From contig CACJML010000001.1 in assembly GCA_902594515.1 (NCBI GenBank), positions 210,977 to 274,976 on the forward strand: a DNA stretch of 64,000 nt. Direction: 5' to 3'. Origin of the DNA: an uncultured SAR86 cluster bacterium. GTDB lineage: Bacteria; Pseudomonadota; Gammaproteobacteria; Magnimaribacterales; D2472. The notes under the pieces are model-generated. The model saw only the letters and a list, made by a program, of their open reading frames with translations. It did not search any database and was not told where the DNA came from. Position numbers and translations under genes: made by a program. Below are positions 9,289 through 18,847 of this stretch, piece by piece. Numbering within the stretch: position 1 is the first letter of the stretch; each line of letters starts with the position of its first letter.

Positions 9289-12200
9289 ATGAGGCCTTTT
9301 ATTCACCTAAGAACAAGTTCAGAATTTAGCATTTCTAGAGGTCTATTAAGAGTTAAAGAGATAGTCGATGCTGCTGTAAAGTATAAAATGCCTGCTATTG
9401 CATTAACCGATCTAAATAACTTTTTTGGGCTAGTAAAGTTTATTTCTTATGCTGAATCGAAGGGCATCAAACCAATTTTAGGATGTATCCTTAATGTTAA
9501 AGATTCATTTTCAGATTCTCCTCATGAGGTTTTGTGTTTAGCAAAAACAAACACAGGTTTAAGAGGCTTAATAAACTTAATTTCAATTTCACAAAATCAA
9601 ATTCAGAATCATAAAAACTTTATTACTCTAGAACAACTCGAGGAATTTAAAAAAGATATCTTCATTATATTGGGGGGAAGTAATTCATATCTTTATGAAT
9701 TAAATCGACAAAATAGGACTCAAGATTCTGAAAATTATTTAAAAAAATATATGTCAGTAGCAAAAGGCAATTTGTTGCTAGAGATTAATAATTTTGAGGA
9801 CCAAAATTTTGCTTTAGTAAAAAGAATCATCTTTAGTCTGGCCTCTAAACTTAAGATTCCTGTTATAGGAACAAATGACTGTATGTTCCTTAACAAAGAG
9901 GACTTTGATATTCATGAAATTAAAGTTTGTATTAATAACGGTACAACACTTAATGATGCAAACAGACAGAGTAAATTCAATTCTCGTCAGTACATAAAGA
10001 ACTCCAAGGAAATGTATAAGGTTTTTGAGGACTGTAAAACTGTTGTGGACAATACTTTTGAAGTAGCAACTGCATGTAATGTCAGTTTAAAAACTGGTGA
10101 ATATTTCCTTCCCGAATATCCAGTTCCTAAGGGAGAAACTTTTGATTCTTTTTTGAGCTCCGAGGCACAAATGGGCCTAACAAAGCTTTTAAAAAAACAA
10201 CCAAAAAAATTACATCAGAAATATACTGAAAGACTTGGTTATGAGCTCAAATCCATAACTAAAACAGGGTTTTCTAGCTACTTTCTAATTGTTGCTGATT
10301 TTATAAAGTGGTCTAAAGAAAATGATATTCCTGTCGGACCTGGAAGGGGTTCAGGAGCAGGGTCTTTGGTTGCTTATTGTTTGGACATCACAGAGCTTGA
10401 TCCAATTGAGCACGATTTACTTTTTGAAAGATTTATTAACCCAGAAAGGATATCAATGCCTGATTTTGATATTGATTTTTGCATGGATAAACGAGATCAA
10501 GTTATTTCATATGTTAGCTCAAAATACGGACAAGGCGCAGTTTCTCAAATTGCTACGTTTGGAACCATGGCAGCAAGAGCGGTTGTCAGGGATGTTGCAA
10601 GAGCATTAGGCAGACCTTATGGGCTTGGAGATAGGATTGCAAAAATGATTCCAACAACACCAGGAATTACACTCAATCAAGCCATCAAGAGTCAACCTCT
10701 TTTTAAACAACTAATCCAAGAGGATGATGAAGTATCTGAAATAATTGATCTTTCATTTAAATTAGAGGGAATTGCAAGAAATGTGGGCAAGCATGCTGGT
10801 GGGATAGTAATTGCTCCGGGAAAAATTACTGATTTTTGCCCCACTTATGTCGATGAGCAATCACAATCAGTGATGACTCAATACGATAAAGACGATGTCG
10901 AAACAATTGGCTTGGTGAAGTTTGATTTTCTCGGACTCAGGACTTTAACCGTCATTGATAATGCTGTTAAGGAAATTAATAAATTCCGTTCATCTTCAAA
11001 TCTTGAACCTATAGACATTCACTCCATTAAACTTGATGACCCAAAAGTTTTTGAACTCTTAGCATCTGGGAATACCTCTGCAGTTTTCCAACTTGAATCG
11101 GTAGGTATGAGGGATCTTATTCAGAGATTAATTCCAACAAAATTTGAAGAAATCACTGCGTTGCTTGCACTTTATAGACCAGGCCCCCTTGAATCTGGTA
11201 TGCATGATGAATTTGTTAATCGTAAGCATGGCAAAGTAAAAGTCACATATCCTCATGATCTATTAGAGCCTGTCTTGAAGGAAACCTACGGTGTTATTTT
11301 ATATCAAGAGCAAGTTATGCAAGCTGCTCAGGTGCTTGCAGGATATTCACTTGGCCAAGCAGATATTCTAAGACGAGCCATGGGTAAAAAGAAAGTAGAA
11401 GAAATGGAGCAACAAAGAGAGATTTTTGTAAATGGCTGCAAAGAAAATAATATTAAGGCACCAGTTGCAGAAAAAATATTTGATTTAATCGAGAAGTTTG
11501 CCGGTTATGGCTTTAATAAATCTCATTCTGCAGCTTATGCACTGATTTCTTATCAAACTGCATATTTAAAGACCTACTATCCAGCATATTTTATGGCAGC
11601 AGTACTGTCTTCTGATTTGGGCAATACAGATAAAGTTCAAATCCAAATCCAAGAATGCAAAAAAATGGGTTTAAAGGTTATCAAGCCAAACATAAATACA
11701 TCTGTGAAAAACTTTAGAGCAAGTCAAAACCAAGAGATCGAATATGGCTTGGGAGCGATAAAAGGTGTTGCAGATTCCTATATTACCCATTTAATTGAAA
11801 AAAGATCATCAGGTTTCAAAGACTTATTTGATTTAACAAAGAAAACTGATATCAAGCTAGGTGGCAAGAAGTCTATTGAGGCTTTAGCAAAGTCAGGTGC
11901 TTTTGATTCTATATCTCCATCAAGATCTATCGCTATAGAGGCTTTAGAGGATGTTTTGCGTGAGGGACAAAAAGTGCAATCTTCTGACTCAGATCTATTT
12001 TCTTCTGTCCAGCAAGAATTTGATCCGTATGAAAAGTATAAAAATACAAGTGATTTACCTCCAGAATTAATTCTTGAGCATGAAAAGACTGCTTTAGGGT
12101 TTTATATGTCAGGTCATCCTGTTAAAACAATTAGTAAAAGAATTGCCCACATAAGAAGTCATGAAATAGATCAAATTACAGTTGATTCTAAAAAAGTAAA

Positions 12201-12723
12201 AGTAATCGGGCTAGTAAACAACATAAGACAGATACGAGATCGATCAGGTAAACCAGTTATGTTTATTAGTTTTGATGATGGCACTTCATCAATGGAGGGT
12301 ATCATTGGATCTGAAATACTCGAAAAGCATCATTTTTTAGTAAAAAAAGGAGCTATCTTAGTTTTTGTAGGGAATGCAGAATTAGATGATTACAAAACAA
12401 AGGAGATGGGAGTCAAGATGTTCAAACTCGACATTAAAAGGATTGAACTTCTTGATAATGAATTATCTGAAAAGTCGGGCAGCCTCATTGTTGATCTTAC
12501 TAATAATAATGATACGGAACTTCAAGAATCAATCTCGAAGCTTAAAAAGTTAAATGGTAATTTTTGGGATGAACAGTCATGTAACATTAAGCTGAAAGTA
12601 AGTAAAAATAATACATGTGCCCTAATTAAATTAGGAGATCAGTATTCAGTGCCTCCAACATCAGAAAACATTAAAATCCTGAATGAAATTTTTAATACTG
12701 ATAAGATTAGCTTGGGATCGTAA
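9289..12723 (+). CDS. dnaE: DNA polymerase III subunit alpha
   Basis: The replicative C-family polymerase. An N-terminal PHP domain (about 1-280) begins with HLRTSSEFSISRG, in which the usual PHP metal-binding His is not kept. The polymerase core contains GPGRGSGAGS near residue 350 and the catalytic aspartates in PDFDIDF near residue 392, with the third carboxylate expected further on. Finger and beta-binding regions follow, then an OB-fold domain (about 980-1060) and a tau-binding tail. 1144 aa against 1160 in E. coli. It sits between rnhB and accA, the standard order. A candidate psi clamp-loader subunit (holD) lies at 17.1 kb. Confidence 0.98.
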   Translation: MRPFIHLRTSSEFSISRGLLRVKEIVDAAVKYKMPAIALTDLNNFFGLVKFISYAESKGIKPILGCILNVKDSFSDSPHEVLCLAKTNTGLRGLINLISISQNQIQNHKNFITLEQLEEFKKDIFIILGGSNSYLYELNRQNRTQDSENYLKKYMSVAKGNLLLEINNFEDQNFALVKRIIFSLASKLKIPVIGTNDCMFLNKEDFDIHEIKVCINNGTTLNDANRQSKFNSRQYIKNSKEMYKVFEDCKTVVDNTFEVATACNVSLKTGEYFLPEYPVPKGETFDSFLSSEAQMGLTKLLKKQPKKLHQKYTERLGYELKSITKTGFSSYFLIVADFIKWSKENDIPVGPGRGSGAGSLVAYCLDITELDPIEHDLLFERFINPERISMPDFDIDFCMDKRDQVISYVSSKYGQGAVSQIATFGTMAARAVVRDVARALGRPYGLGDRIAKMIPTTPGITLNQAIKSQPLFKQLIQEDDEVSEIIDLSFKLEGIARNVGKHAGGIVIAPGKITDFCPTYVDEQSQSVMTQYDKDDVETIGLVKFDFLGLRTLTVIDNAVKEINKFRSSSNLEPIDIHSIKLDDPKVFELLASGNTSAVFQLESVGMRDLIQRLIPTKFEEITALLALYRPGPLESGMHDEFVNRKHGKVKVTYPHDLLEPVLKETYGVILYQEQVMQAAQVLAGYSLGQADILRRAMGKKKVEEMEQQREIFVNGCKENNIKAPVAEKIFDLIEKFAGYGFNKSHSAAYALISYQTAYLKTYYPAYFMAAVLSSDLGNTDKVQIQIQECKKMGLKVIKPNINTSVKNFRASQNQEIEYGLGAIKGVADSYITHLIEKRSSGFKDLFDLTKKTDIKLGGKKSIEALAKSGAFDSISPSRSIAIEALEDVLREGQKVQSSDSDLFSSVQQEFDPYEKYKNTSDLPPELILEHEKTALGFYMSGHPVKTISKRIAHIRSHEIDQITVDSKKVKVIGLVNNIRQIRDRSGKPVMFISFDDGTSSMEGIIGSEILEKHHFLVKKGAILVFVGNAELDDYKTKEMGVKMFKLDIKRIELLDNELSEKSGSLIVDLTNNNDTELQESISKLKKLNGNFWDEQSCNIKLKVSKNNTCALIKLGDQYSVPPTSENIKILNEIFNTDKISLGS

Positions 12724-12725
12724 TA

Positions 12726-13667
12726 ATGAAAGAGCACTTTTTAGATTTTGAAAGACCGTTAGCTGAAATTATTGAAAAAATTGAGGCTCTTCAAGCTGCA
12801 TCTAATGATGATCCAGAATTATTAGTTCAAATTGAAAAACTTCGTAAAGAGGAAGAAAAGCTAAAAAATAAAATTTTTTCTAAACTTTCTACATGGCAAA
12901 AGGTTCAAGTTGCTAGGCATCCCCAGAGACCGCATACCTCAGATTATATTAAAGCTGTATTTTCAGATTTTATCGAACTTCATGGTGATCGTCAGTTTGC
13001 TGATGATCAATCCATCATAGGCGGTATTGCAGAAATTGAAGGGAACTCTGTGATGGTTATCGGTCATGAAAAAGGAAGAGAGACAGAAGATAAAGTAAAA
13101 AGAAATTTTGGCATGCCACAGCCTGAAGGCTATAGAAAGGCAAAACGACTAATGCAGTTAGCAGAGCGCTTTAACTTACCTATAATTACTTTTATTGATA
13201 CAGCTGGTGCCTATCCAGGTATTGAGGGCGAAGAAAGGGGTCAAAGTGAGGCTATAGCTTCGAATCTAGCTGTCATGTCAAAGTTAAAAACTCCAATCAT
13301 TGTAATTATTACAGGAGAAGGTGGATCAGGAGGGGCTTTAGCAATTGGAGTAGGTGATCACATTGCAATATTGGAACATGCTACTTATTCAGTTGCTTCG
13401 CCTGAAGCCTGCGCTTCGATCATTTGGAGGACTGCTGAAAGGGCTTCAGATGCTGCTGAGGCTATGAAAGTAAGCGCACAAGAACTCATCAAAATAAAGA
13501 TTGTTGACGAGATTATAAAAGAGCCACTTGGAGGCGCTCACAGAGATTATAAAGAAATCAGCGAATCAGTGCGTTCATGTATTTTAAAAAATTTAGGGAT
13601 ACTTTTATCTAAACCTGTGGATAAACTCCTTGAAGCAAGGTATAAAAAGCTTTTAGAAATTGGCTAA
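12726..13667 (+). CDS. accA: Acetyl-CoA carboxylase carboxyltransferase subunit alpha
   Basis: The alpha half of the carboxyltransferase that moves the carboxyl group from biotin to acetyl-CoA to make malonyl-CoA; it works with AccD, which is not in this window. An N-terminal helical segment (LDFERPLAEIIEKIEAL) is followed by the crotonase-like fold with the glycine-rich GEGGSGGALAIG block near residue 200. 313 aa, normal length. ATG start 2 nt after dnaE; the C-terminus overlaps tilS by 8 nt. Confidence 0.97.
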   Translation: MKEHFLDFERPLAEIIEKIEALQAASNDDPELLVQIEKLRKEEEKLKNKIFSKLSTWQKVQVARHPQRPHTSDYIKAVFSDFIELHGDRQFADDQSIIGGIAEIEGNSVMVIGHEKGRETEDKVKRNFGMPQPEGYRKAKRLMQLAERFNLPIITFIDTAGAYPGIEGEERGQSEAIASNLAVMSKLKTPIIVIITGEGGSGGALAIGVGDHIAILEHATYSVASPEACASIIWRTAERASDAAEAMKVSAQELIKIKIVDEIIKEPLGGAHRDYKEISESVRSCILKNLGILLSKPVDKLLEARYKKLLEIG

Positions 13668-14634
13668 ATTAGCTTTCAATTTAAAATTTTCTGAATCTCA
13701 TTTCTCTAAGAATCTTGATGTATTTGTTGGATTGAGTGGTGGAGCTGACTCCATAGCTCTTTTACATTATTTAAATGAAATGAATAAGTCGAGTGAAATA
13801 GGGTCTCTTCAAGCAATTCACGTGAATCATGGCTATTCACCGGAATCAAAAAAATGGGAGAACTTTTGTAAAGACTTTTGTAAAAATCATAATATTGAAT
13901 TGACAACAACTTCTATTAAAAACTTAGATAGCAATGCCAGTCTTGAAGGTAGCTTTAGAAAAGCTAGATTTAAAATTTTTGCAAATATACTTCGTTCACC
14001 CGCTGTCCTTGCATTAGCGCATCATATGAATGACCAGGTTGAAACAATACTTTTTAGAATGTTTAGGGGAAGTGGTCCCGAAGGTATCTCTGGTATTAAT
14101 GAAGTAAATATTTTAGATGGAATTAAGGTGTTAAGACCAATGTTGAAAATCAAAAAAGATGAAATTTATGAATATATCGAAAAGAATAAGCTTGAGTACA
14201 TCCATGATCATAGCAATGATGATGAGCAGTTTGATAGAAATTTTATAAGGAACAGACTAATGCCTCTGATCAGTGAGCGTTGGCCAGCCGCAATTAAAAA
14301 AATTTCTGACCTGAGTGAGTTGTCTAAACAAGATATTGAATTTAAAAATATTTTTATGGAGCAAAGGATTGGAGAGTTTCAATCAGAATCAGGTCTGGAT
14401 ATATTAAGCCTATCAAAAGTTTCTGAAACCGAACGCACATACATAATTAGGCATTGGATTAAAAAAAGCGGCTTCCCTCAACCTAACCGTAAAACCCAAT
14501 TAGAGATTGAAAAAATATTCTTTTGCTCTCAGACCACATCTAACAGTTCAGTCCAATGGAAACGGGCTGATAATGAACAAAAAAGTTGTAAAATGACAAC
14601 TGATAAAAAATCTCTAATTATTAAGGAGCCATAA
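13660..14634 (+). CDS. tilS: tRNA(Ile)-lysidine synthase TilS
   Basis: Attaches lysine to C34 of the CAU-anticodon isoleucine tRNA so that it reads AUA. The ATP-pyrophosphatase P-loop SGGADS is at residues 26-31, with downstream HVNHG and HHMNDQVETILFRMFRGSG motifs. The TTG start overlaps accA by 8 nt. At 324 aa it is much shorter than E. coli TilS (432 aa): the catalytic domain is complete and part of the helical linker domain is present, but the C-terminal tRNA-clamping domain seems reduced. The substrate tRNA-Ile2 is not in the window. Confidence 0.93.
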   Translation: MAKLAFNLKFSESHFSKNLDVFVGLSGGADSIALLHYLNEMNKSSEIGSLQAIHVNHGYSPESKKWENFCKDFCKNHNIELTTTSIKNLDSNASLEGSFRKARFKIFANILRSPAVLALAHHMNDQVETILFRMFRGSGPEGISGINEVNILDGIKVLRPMLKIKKDEIYEYIEKNKLEYIHDHSNDDEQFDRNFIRNRLMPLISERWPAAIKKISDLSELSKQDIEFKNIFMEQRIGEFQSESGLDILSLSKVSETERTYIIRHWIKKSGFPQPNRKTQLEIEKIFFCSQTTSNSSVQWKRADNEQKSCKMTTDKKSLIIKEP

Positions 14635-15407
14635 TGGAGTTTGACAGTCTAAAACTTTCAATAGATAAAAAAGTTGCAACAATTGCCTTTTCTAGACCGG
14701 AGGTGATGAATGCCTTTAATACTCAACAAATAATTGACCTAAAAGAAGCCACTGAAATTGTTAAGAATGACTCTGGTATTAGAGTCTTAGTACTAACAGG
14801 CGAGGGTAAAGGTTTTACATCGGGTGCTGACCTTAGTGAGAATGATGCTACCTGGAAAGACACGAAAGATGCTTTAATGAGAGGGTATCTTCCATCAATT
14901 AATAATATTATTTCTATGCCGAAAATAGTAATTGGAAGTATTAATGGTCCTGCTGCTGGTATTGGTGCAGCTTACGCAATGGCTTGTGATTTAAGAATCA
15001 TGTCTGAGGAAGCATTTATTCTTTCTGTATTTAGCAATATAGCTCTGGTACCTGATGGTGGCCTAAGCTGGTTACTTGCTAGAAATATTGGATATAGCAA
15101 AGCATTAGAATTTGCTATTGAGGCAAAAAAAATTAGTTCACAGGAATGTCTACAACTTGGAATTGCAAATAAGGTATGCTCTCCTGAGAATCTTGAAAGT
15201 GAAACTCAAAAATGGGCGCAATCTATCTCCATGCGCTCACCGCAAGCAGTAATAAATACAAAAAAAATAATGAGAGATTCTTTAGAGAAGAAATTTATTC
15301 AAACTTATGAGGATGAAGCAAATACACAAAATAGTATTTTTGGGAATGATGAGTTTAAAGAGGGAGTAACTGCTTTTTTCGAAAAGAGAAAGCCAGTATT
15401 TAAATAG
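14634..15407 (+). CDS. Enoyl-CoA hydratase/isomerase family protein (PaaG-like)
   Basis: A crotonase-fold acyl-CoA enzyme. The oxyanion-hole regions are FTSGADLSE and INGPAAGIGAAYAMACD. The two glutamates that make classical hydratases active are replaced: the CEL position reads AAY and the PE position reads SN. The loop VPDGGLSWLLAR instead keeps the aspartate found in PaaG-type isomerases, so a ring-oxepin or double-bond isomerase role fits better than a simple hydratase. Real substrate unknown. 257 aa. ATG start overlaps the tilS stop; the C-terminal end overlaps convergent leuA by 8 nt. Confidence 0.85.
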   Translation: MEFDSLKLSIDKKVATIAFSRPEVMNAFNTQQIIDLKEATEIVKNDSGIRVLVLTGEGKGFTSGADLSENDATWKDTKDALMRGYLPSINNIISMPKIVIGSINGPAAGIGAAYAMACDLRIMSEEAFILSVFSNIALVPDGGLSWLLARNIGYSKALEFAIEAKKISSQECLQLGIANKVCSPENLESETQKWAQSISMRSPQAVINTKKIMRDSLEKKFIQTYEDEANTQNSIFGNDEFKEGVTAFFEKRKPVFK

Positions 15408-17073
15408 ATATTTTATCGAACCCTATCATAATCGCTTTCAAAGACGCTCTTATAGTATTCTCATCAATACCTACACCCCAACGAGTTTTATTTCCATCAG
15501 ATACTTCAATATATGCAACAGCTTTTGCGTCTGATCCAGTACCCAATGAATGTTGATGATAGTCAGTAACACTGAGACTTAAACCCATTTTTTCATTTAT
15601 CCCTTGAATCATTGCATCAATTGGACCATTTCCACTTCCTAAAAACTCTAGTTTGTTTTGATTTAATTTAGCTTCAACTTTGATAGTGTCATTTTCACCA
15701 TCACTAGTATTTAGTTCAAATGAAATCAATTCAGCTTTATTTGGTCCTTGTATAAAATTTTTATCAAAGATATCCCAGATCTCATGTGAGAGCAGTTCTT
15801 TGCCGGTTTCATCTGCAACTTTTTGTATCTTTGAAGAAAGACTGATTTGAAGTCTTCTTGGTAGAGAGACCCCGTGATCTTTTTCTAAGATATAAGCAAT
15901 ACCGCCTTTGCCTGATTGTGAATTAATACGCACAACTGCTTCATAAGTTCTTCCTAGATCAGAGGGATCAATAGGTAGATAAGGCACTTCCCAATATGGA
16001 TTATTTGAATGACTGATGGCTGAAAGACCTTTTTTTATTGCGTCCTGATGTGAACCAGAGAAAGCTGTAAAAACCAAATCTCCAGCATATGGATGTCGTG
16101 GATGGACTGGTAATTGATTACAGTATTCAACTTCACGAATCACATGGTTGATATTGTTAAGTTCTAGCTCTGGATCAACTCCCTGAGTTAGTAAATTAAG
16201 AGCTAATGTAACAATATCTACGTTACCTGTTCTTTCGCCGTTACCAAACAAAGTTCCTTCAACTCTATCGGCACCAGCCATAACACCAATTTCAGCTGCA
16301 CCTACAGCAGTTCCTCTATCATTATGAGGATGCAGAGAGACAATCACATCCTCTCTATTATTTAGATTTCTTATCATCCACTCAATTTGATCTCCATAAA
16401 CGTTTGGACTAGACATCTCTACCGTAGCTGGCAAATTAATAATGATTTTTTCATCACTACAGGGCTTAAGGATATTAACAACCTCATTACAGACTTCAGA
16501 TGCAAAATCTACCTCAGTACCAGTAAAACTTTCAGGTGAATACTCAAAACGCCAATTAGTTTTATTATATTTTTTTGATAGCTCTTTAATAAGAAGGGCT
16601 CCATCTATAGCAATTTTTTTAATGCCTTCCTTATCATCATCAAAAACCACCTTTCGTTGAAGTGCTGATGTAGAGTTATAAAAATGCACAATTGCTCTAT
16701 CAATCCCAATCAATGACTCAAATGTTTTCTCAATGATGTGCTGCCTAGACTGAGTCAGTACTTGAATCGTGACATCATTAGGGATTTTTTTCTCTTCAAT
16801 TAAGTATCTTACAAAATCATAATCAGTTTGAGATGCTGCTGGAAAACCAATTTCAATTTCTTTAAAGCCAAGGGAGCAAAGTAGTTCAAACATTTTGACT
16901 TTTTTTTCATGTCCCATTGGTTCAATTAGAGCTTGATTGCCATCTCTCAAGTCAACTGAGCACCAAATTGGAGCTTTAGTAATTTTTTTGTCTGGCCATG
17001 TCCTGTCCTTCAGCTCAACTGAAGAAAAGGGTTTGTATTTTTTTGCAATATCTTTCATTATTTCTTTATGCAT
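15400..17073 (-). CDS. leuA: 2-isopropylmalate synthase (type 2 LeuA)
   Basis: Condenses acetyl-CoA with 2-oxoisovalerate in the first committed step of leucine synthesis. The barrel begins after WCSVDLRDGNQALIEPM, with the metal-binding HPHNDRGTAV block near residue 250; a C-terminal LeuA dimer regulatory domain (about 430-557) would bind leucine for feedback. The length of 557 aa and this N-terminus fit the long type 2 LeuA of actinobacteria and pseudomonads rather than the short E. coli form. The ATG at 17073 lies inside the start of the divergent holD-like gene; an in-frame ATG at 17058 is an equally plausible start. No leuBCD genes are nearby. Confidence 0.95.
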   Translation of the reverse strand: MHKEIMKDIAKKYKPFSSVELKDRTWPDKKITKAPIWCSVDLRDGNQALIEPMGHEKKVKMFELLCSLGFKEIEIGFPAASQTDYDFVRYLIEEKKIPNDVTIQVLTQSRQHIIEKTFESLIGIDRAIVHFYNSTSALQRKVVFDDDKEGIKKIAIDGALLIKELSKKYNKTNWRFEYSPESFTGTEVDFASEVCNEVVNILKPCSDEKIIINLPATVEMSSPNVYGDQIEWMIRNLNNREDVIVSLHPHNDRGTAVGAAEIGVMAGADRVEGTLFGNGERTGNVDIVTLALNLLTQGVDPELELNNINHVIREVEYCNQLPVHPRHPYAGDLVFTAFSGSHQDAIKKGLSAISHSNNPYWEVPYLPIDPSDLGRTYEAVVRINSQSGKGGIAYILEKDHGVSLPRRLQISLSSKIQKVADETGKELLSHEIWDIFDKNFIQGPNKAELISFELNTSDGENDTIKVEAKLNQNKLEFLGSGNGPIDAMIQGINEKMGLSLSVTDYHQHSLGTGSDAKAVAYIEVSDGNKTRWGVGIDENTIRASLKAIMIGFDKISI

Positions 17074-17493
17074 CTATCCAAGAATAAAAAAACATCATTT
17101 ATTCTCAATACTTTAGGTATTGACATGCTTTCAATCTCGGAAAAACTAGACAATTCAGCACAAACGTATGTCCATTGTTCCCTAAGGGATCGTATTCTAA
17201 CACTACATTCTCATTCTTTGGATGAATATAGTGAAAGAGAGCTCGAGCTTCTTTCTAAAATTGAAGCATCAGTATCTAAAGAAAATAAAAAAAATAAAAT
17301 CTTGGAATTAACCTGGGATGATTTTCTAAATGATTATGAATTATTAAATATAGAAATTATTCTTAACTTCACTAATATCAAAATTGATAAAAAAAATGAA
17401 TTAACTCCACCGAACTTAGCTTTATTAATTAAAAAGCCTGAGGAAAAGAAATTATTATGGGAACAAATGCAGGCTCTTTTAAATGATTACTAG
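17068..17493 (+). CDS. holD: Probable DNA polymerase III psi subunit (HolD-like)
   Basis: A 141-aa protein with no catalytic motif. I call it HolD-like for three reasons. It sits directly before rimI with an 11-nt overlap, as holD does in E. coli. The N-terminus FILNTLGIDMLSISEKL resembles the tau-binding peptide LQQLGITQWSLR of E. coli psi. The C-terminus LALLIKKPEEKKLLWEQMQ matches the family ending with its conserved LWxQ. The length also fits (137 aa in E. coli). Psi bridges the clamp loader and chi. The ATG at 17068 abuts the divergent leuA start codon; an internal ATG at 17125 would cut off the tau-binding peptide. Sequence similarity is low, so this rests on pattern and context. Confidence 0.65.
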   Translation: MHLSKNKKTSFILNTLGIDMLSISEKLDNSAQTYVHCSLRDRILTLHSHSLDEYSERELELLSKIEASVSKENKKNKILELTWDDFLNDYELLNIEIILNFTNIKIDKKNELTPPNLALLIKKPEEKKLLWEQMQALLNDY

Positions 17494-17926
17494 TATTAGG
17501 CTATCAAACCCATCCGATCTTAAGAGCTTATTAGTTATAGAAAACAATACTAATCCATCACCGTGGACTGAAAAGCAAATGCAATCCTCCTTTGATGTTG
17601 GACATCATTCTTTCTTATGTGAGGATAACAATGAGAATGTCATTGGATTTGTTATATATGTTGTAGTTGAGCAAGAAGCACATTTACTAAACATAGCCGT
17701 AGACAATAATTACCAAAGAAAAGGGATCGGCTCAATTTTGATAGATCATTTAAAGACACAAGTTCAGGCAATGGGTATTAACTTGATTGCTCTTGAAGTA
17801 AGAGTATCAAATTCAAATGCGATTTCTTTCTATAAGAAGCATAACTTTATGGAGGATGCCATTCGAGCAAACTATTACAGCAAACCGAAGCCAGAAGATG
17901 CTTTGTTAATGAGTTTTAGATTATAG
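17483..17926 (+). CDS. rimI: Ribosomal protein S18-alanine N-acetyltransferase
   Basis: A GNAT-fold enzyme that acetylates the N-terminal alanine of ribosomal protein S18. The acetyl-CoA pyrophosphate-binding motif reads QRKGIGSILIDHL, with the RimI features ALEVRVSNSNAISFYKKHNF following. 147 aa, normal length. It overlaps the holD-like gene by 11 nt and the convergent hydrolase by 6 nt. The assignment to RimI rather than a generic GNAT rests on motif pattern plus the holD neighbour. Confidence 0.9.
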   Translation: MITSIRLSNPSDLKSLLVIENNTNPSPWTEKQMQSSFDVGHHSFLCEDNNENVIGFVIYVVVEQEAHLLNIAVDNNYQRKGIGSILIDHLKTQVQAMGINLIALEVRVSNSNAISFYKKHNFMEDAIRANYYSKPKPEDALLMSFRL

Positions 17927-18847
17927 TTTTTTAGCAATCTCATGATATACGGATGAGTTAAATTTAAAGTCATCTATAAATCCACAATGCCCACCATACT
18001 CAAGAGCATTAAACACGACATTGGTGGTTTCTTTTAGTTCTAATAAAGGTTCAATCGGAACACATGGATCGTCATAAGCAGAATAGATAAATGTATCATG
18101 ATTAATATTATTTAAAATCTCTTGAGTTACCGCATATGCTGAAAATAAGTCTCTTACATGTGAATGGGGAGTAAAGTTATCAGTAAAATACTCCGTGAGA
18201 CTTTTAATATTTTTATGCTTTAAAGCCTCCTTAGCATTGATGTTATATAAATCAATTTTCCTTCGTATTGTTTTTTTCCATTTATTAATGAAATATTTTC
18301 TTAAAATCCATGAATTTTTATCCATGGCATTCATTGAATTTTCTGGATTAATAACAGGTGACAGGACAATAGTCTTTTTAAGAAAATTAATTTCTGGTGA
18401 TGCAGATATTCTTAGAGAAATGTTGCCTCCCAATGAAAAGCCTATAAGATGCAATTCGTTGTTAGAAAACTTTTGACCTAGGTATTTAACTACTTCAATA
18501 AGTGCTCGTATATCTGTTGCCCTAAAAAAATCTTCGTTTAAATGTTCTGAATCACCATGATCAATTGGGTGTATTCTAACAATATCAAACCCTCTTAAGT
18601 ATAAAAGATCTGCTAGCGGAATTAAGTATTTTGAGTCCTTGTGACCCAGCCATCCTGGAAAAAAAATTACTTTCTTTCTGAAGTTATCAGTTTGAAAAAC
18701 TTCAATTAACTGAGAATTAGACGATTTAAAGATTTCTTTTGAAGAAATAGAGTTTAGCTTTTTTCTTAGTGGTTTTTGTTGCGATTCTCTAAACGGACTT
18801 GATGCTAACAGAGTGTTAAGTAGCCCATTTTTTAAGAGTCTATTCAA
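17921..18847 (-). CDS. Alpha/beta hydrolase (YheT family)
   Basis: A predicted alpha/beta hydrolase of the YheT/EMB8 group, whose substrates are poorly known (probably esters). Features are the early FFPGWLGHKDSKYL oxyanion region, the nucleophile elbow GFSLGG, and a late GGHCGF block with the expected catalytic His; an acid is likely in the YSAYDDPCVP segment. 308 aa. The start is a TTG immediately after the gpx stop codon, so it is probably co-translated with the glutathione peroxidase. No signal peptide is visible, so it should be cytosolic. Confidence 0.85.
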   Translation of the reverse strand: MNRLLKNGLLNTLLASSPFRESQQKPLRKKLNSISSKEIFKSSNSQLIEVFQTDNFRKKVIFFPGWLGHKDSKYLIPLADLLYLRGFDIVRIHPIDHGDSEHLNEDFFRATDIRALIEVVKYLGQKFSNNELHLIGFSLGGNISLRISASPEINFLKKTIVLSPVINPENSMNAMDKNSWILRKYFINKWKKTIRRKIDLYNINAKEALKHKNIKSLTEYFTDNFTPHSHVRDLFSAYAVTQEILNNINHDTFIYSAYDDPCVPIEPLLELKETTNVVFNALEYGGHCGFIDDFKFNSSVYHEIAKKL

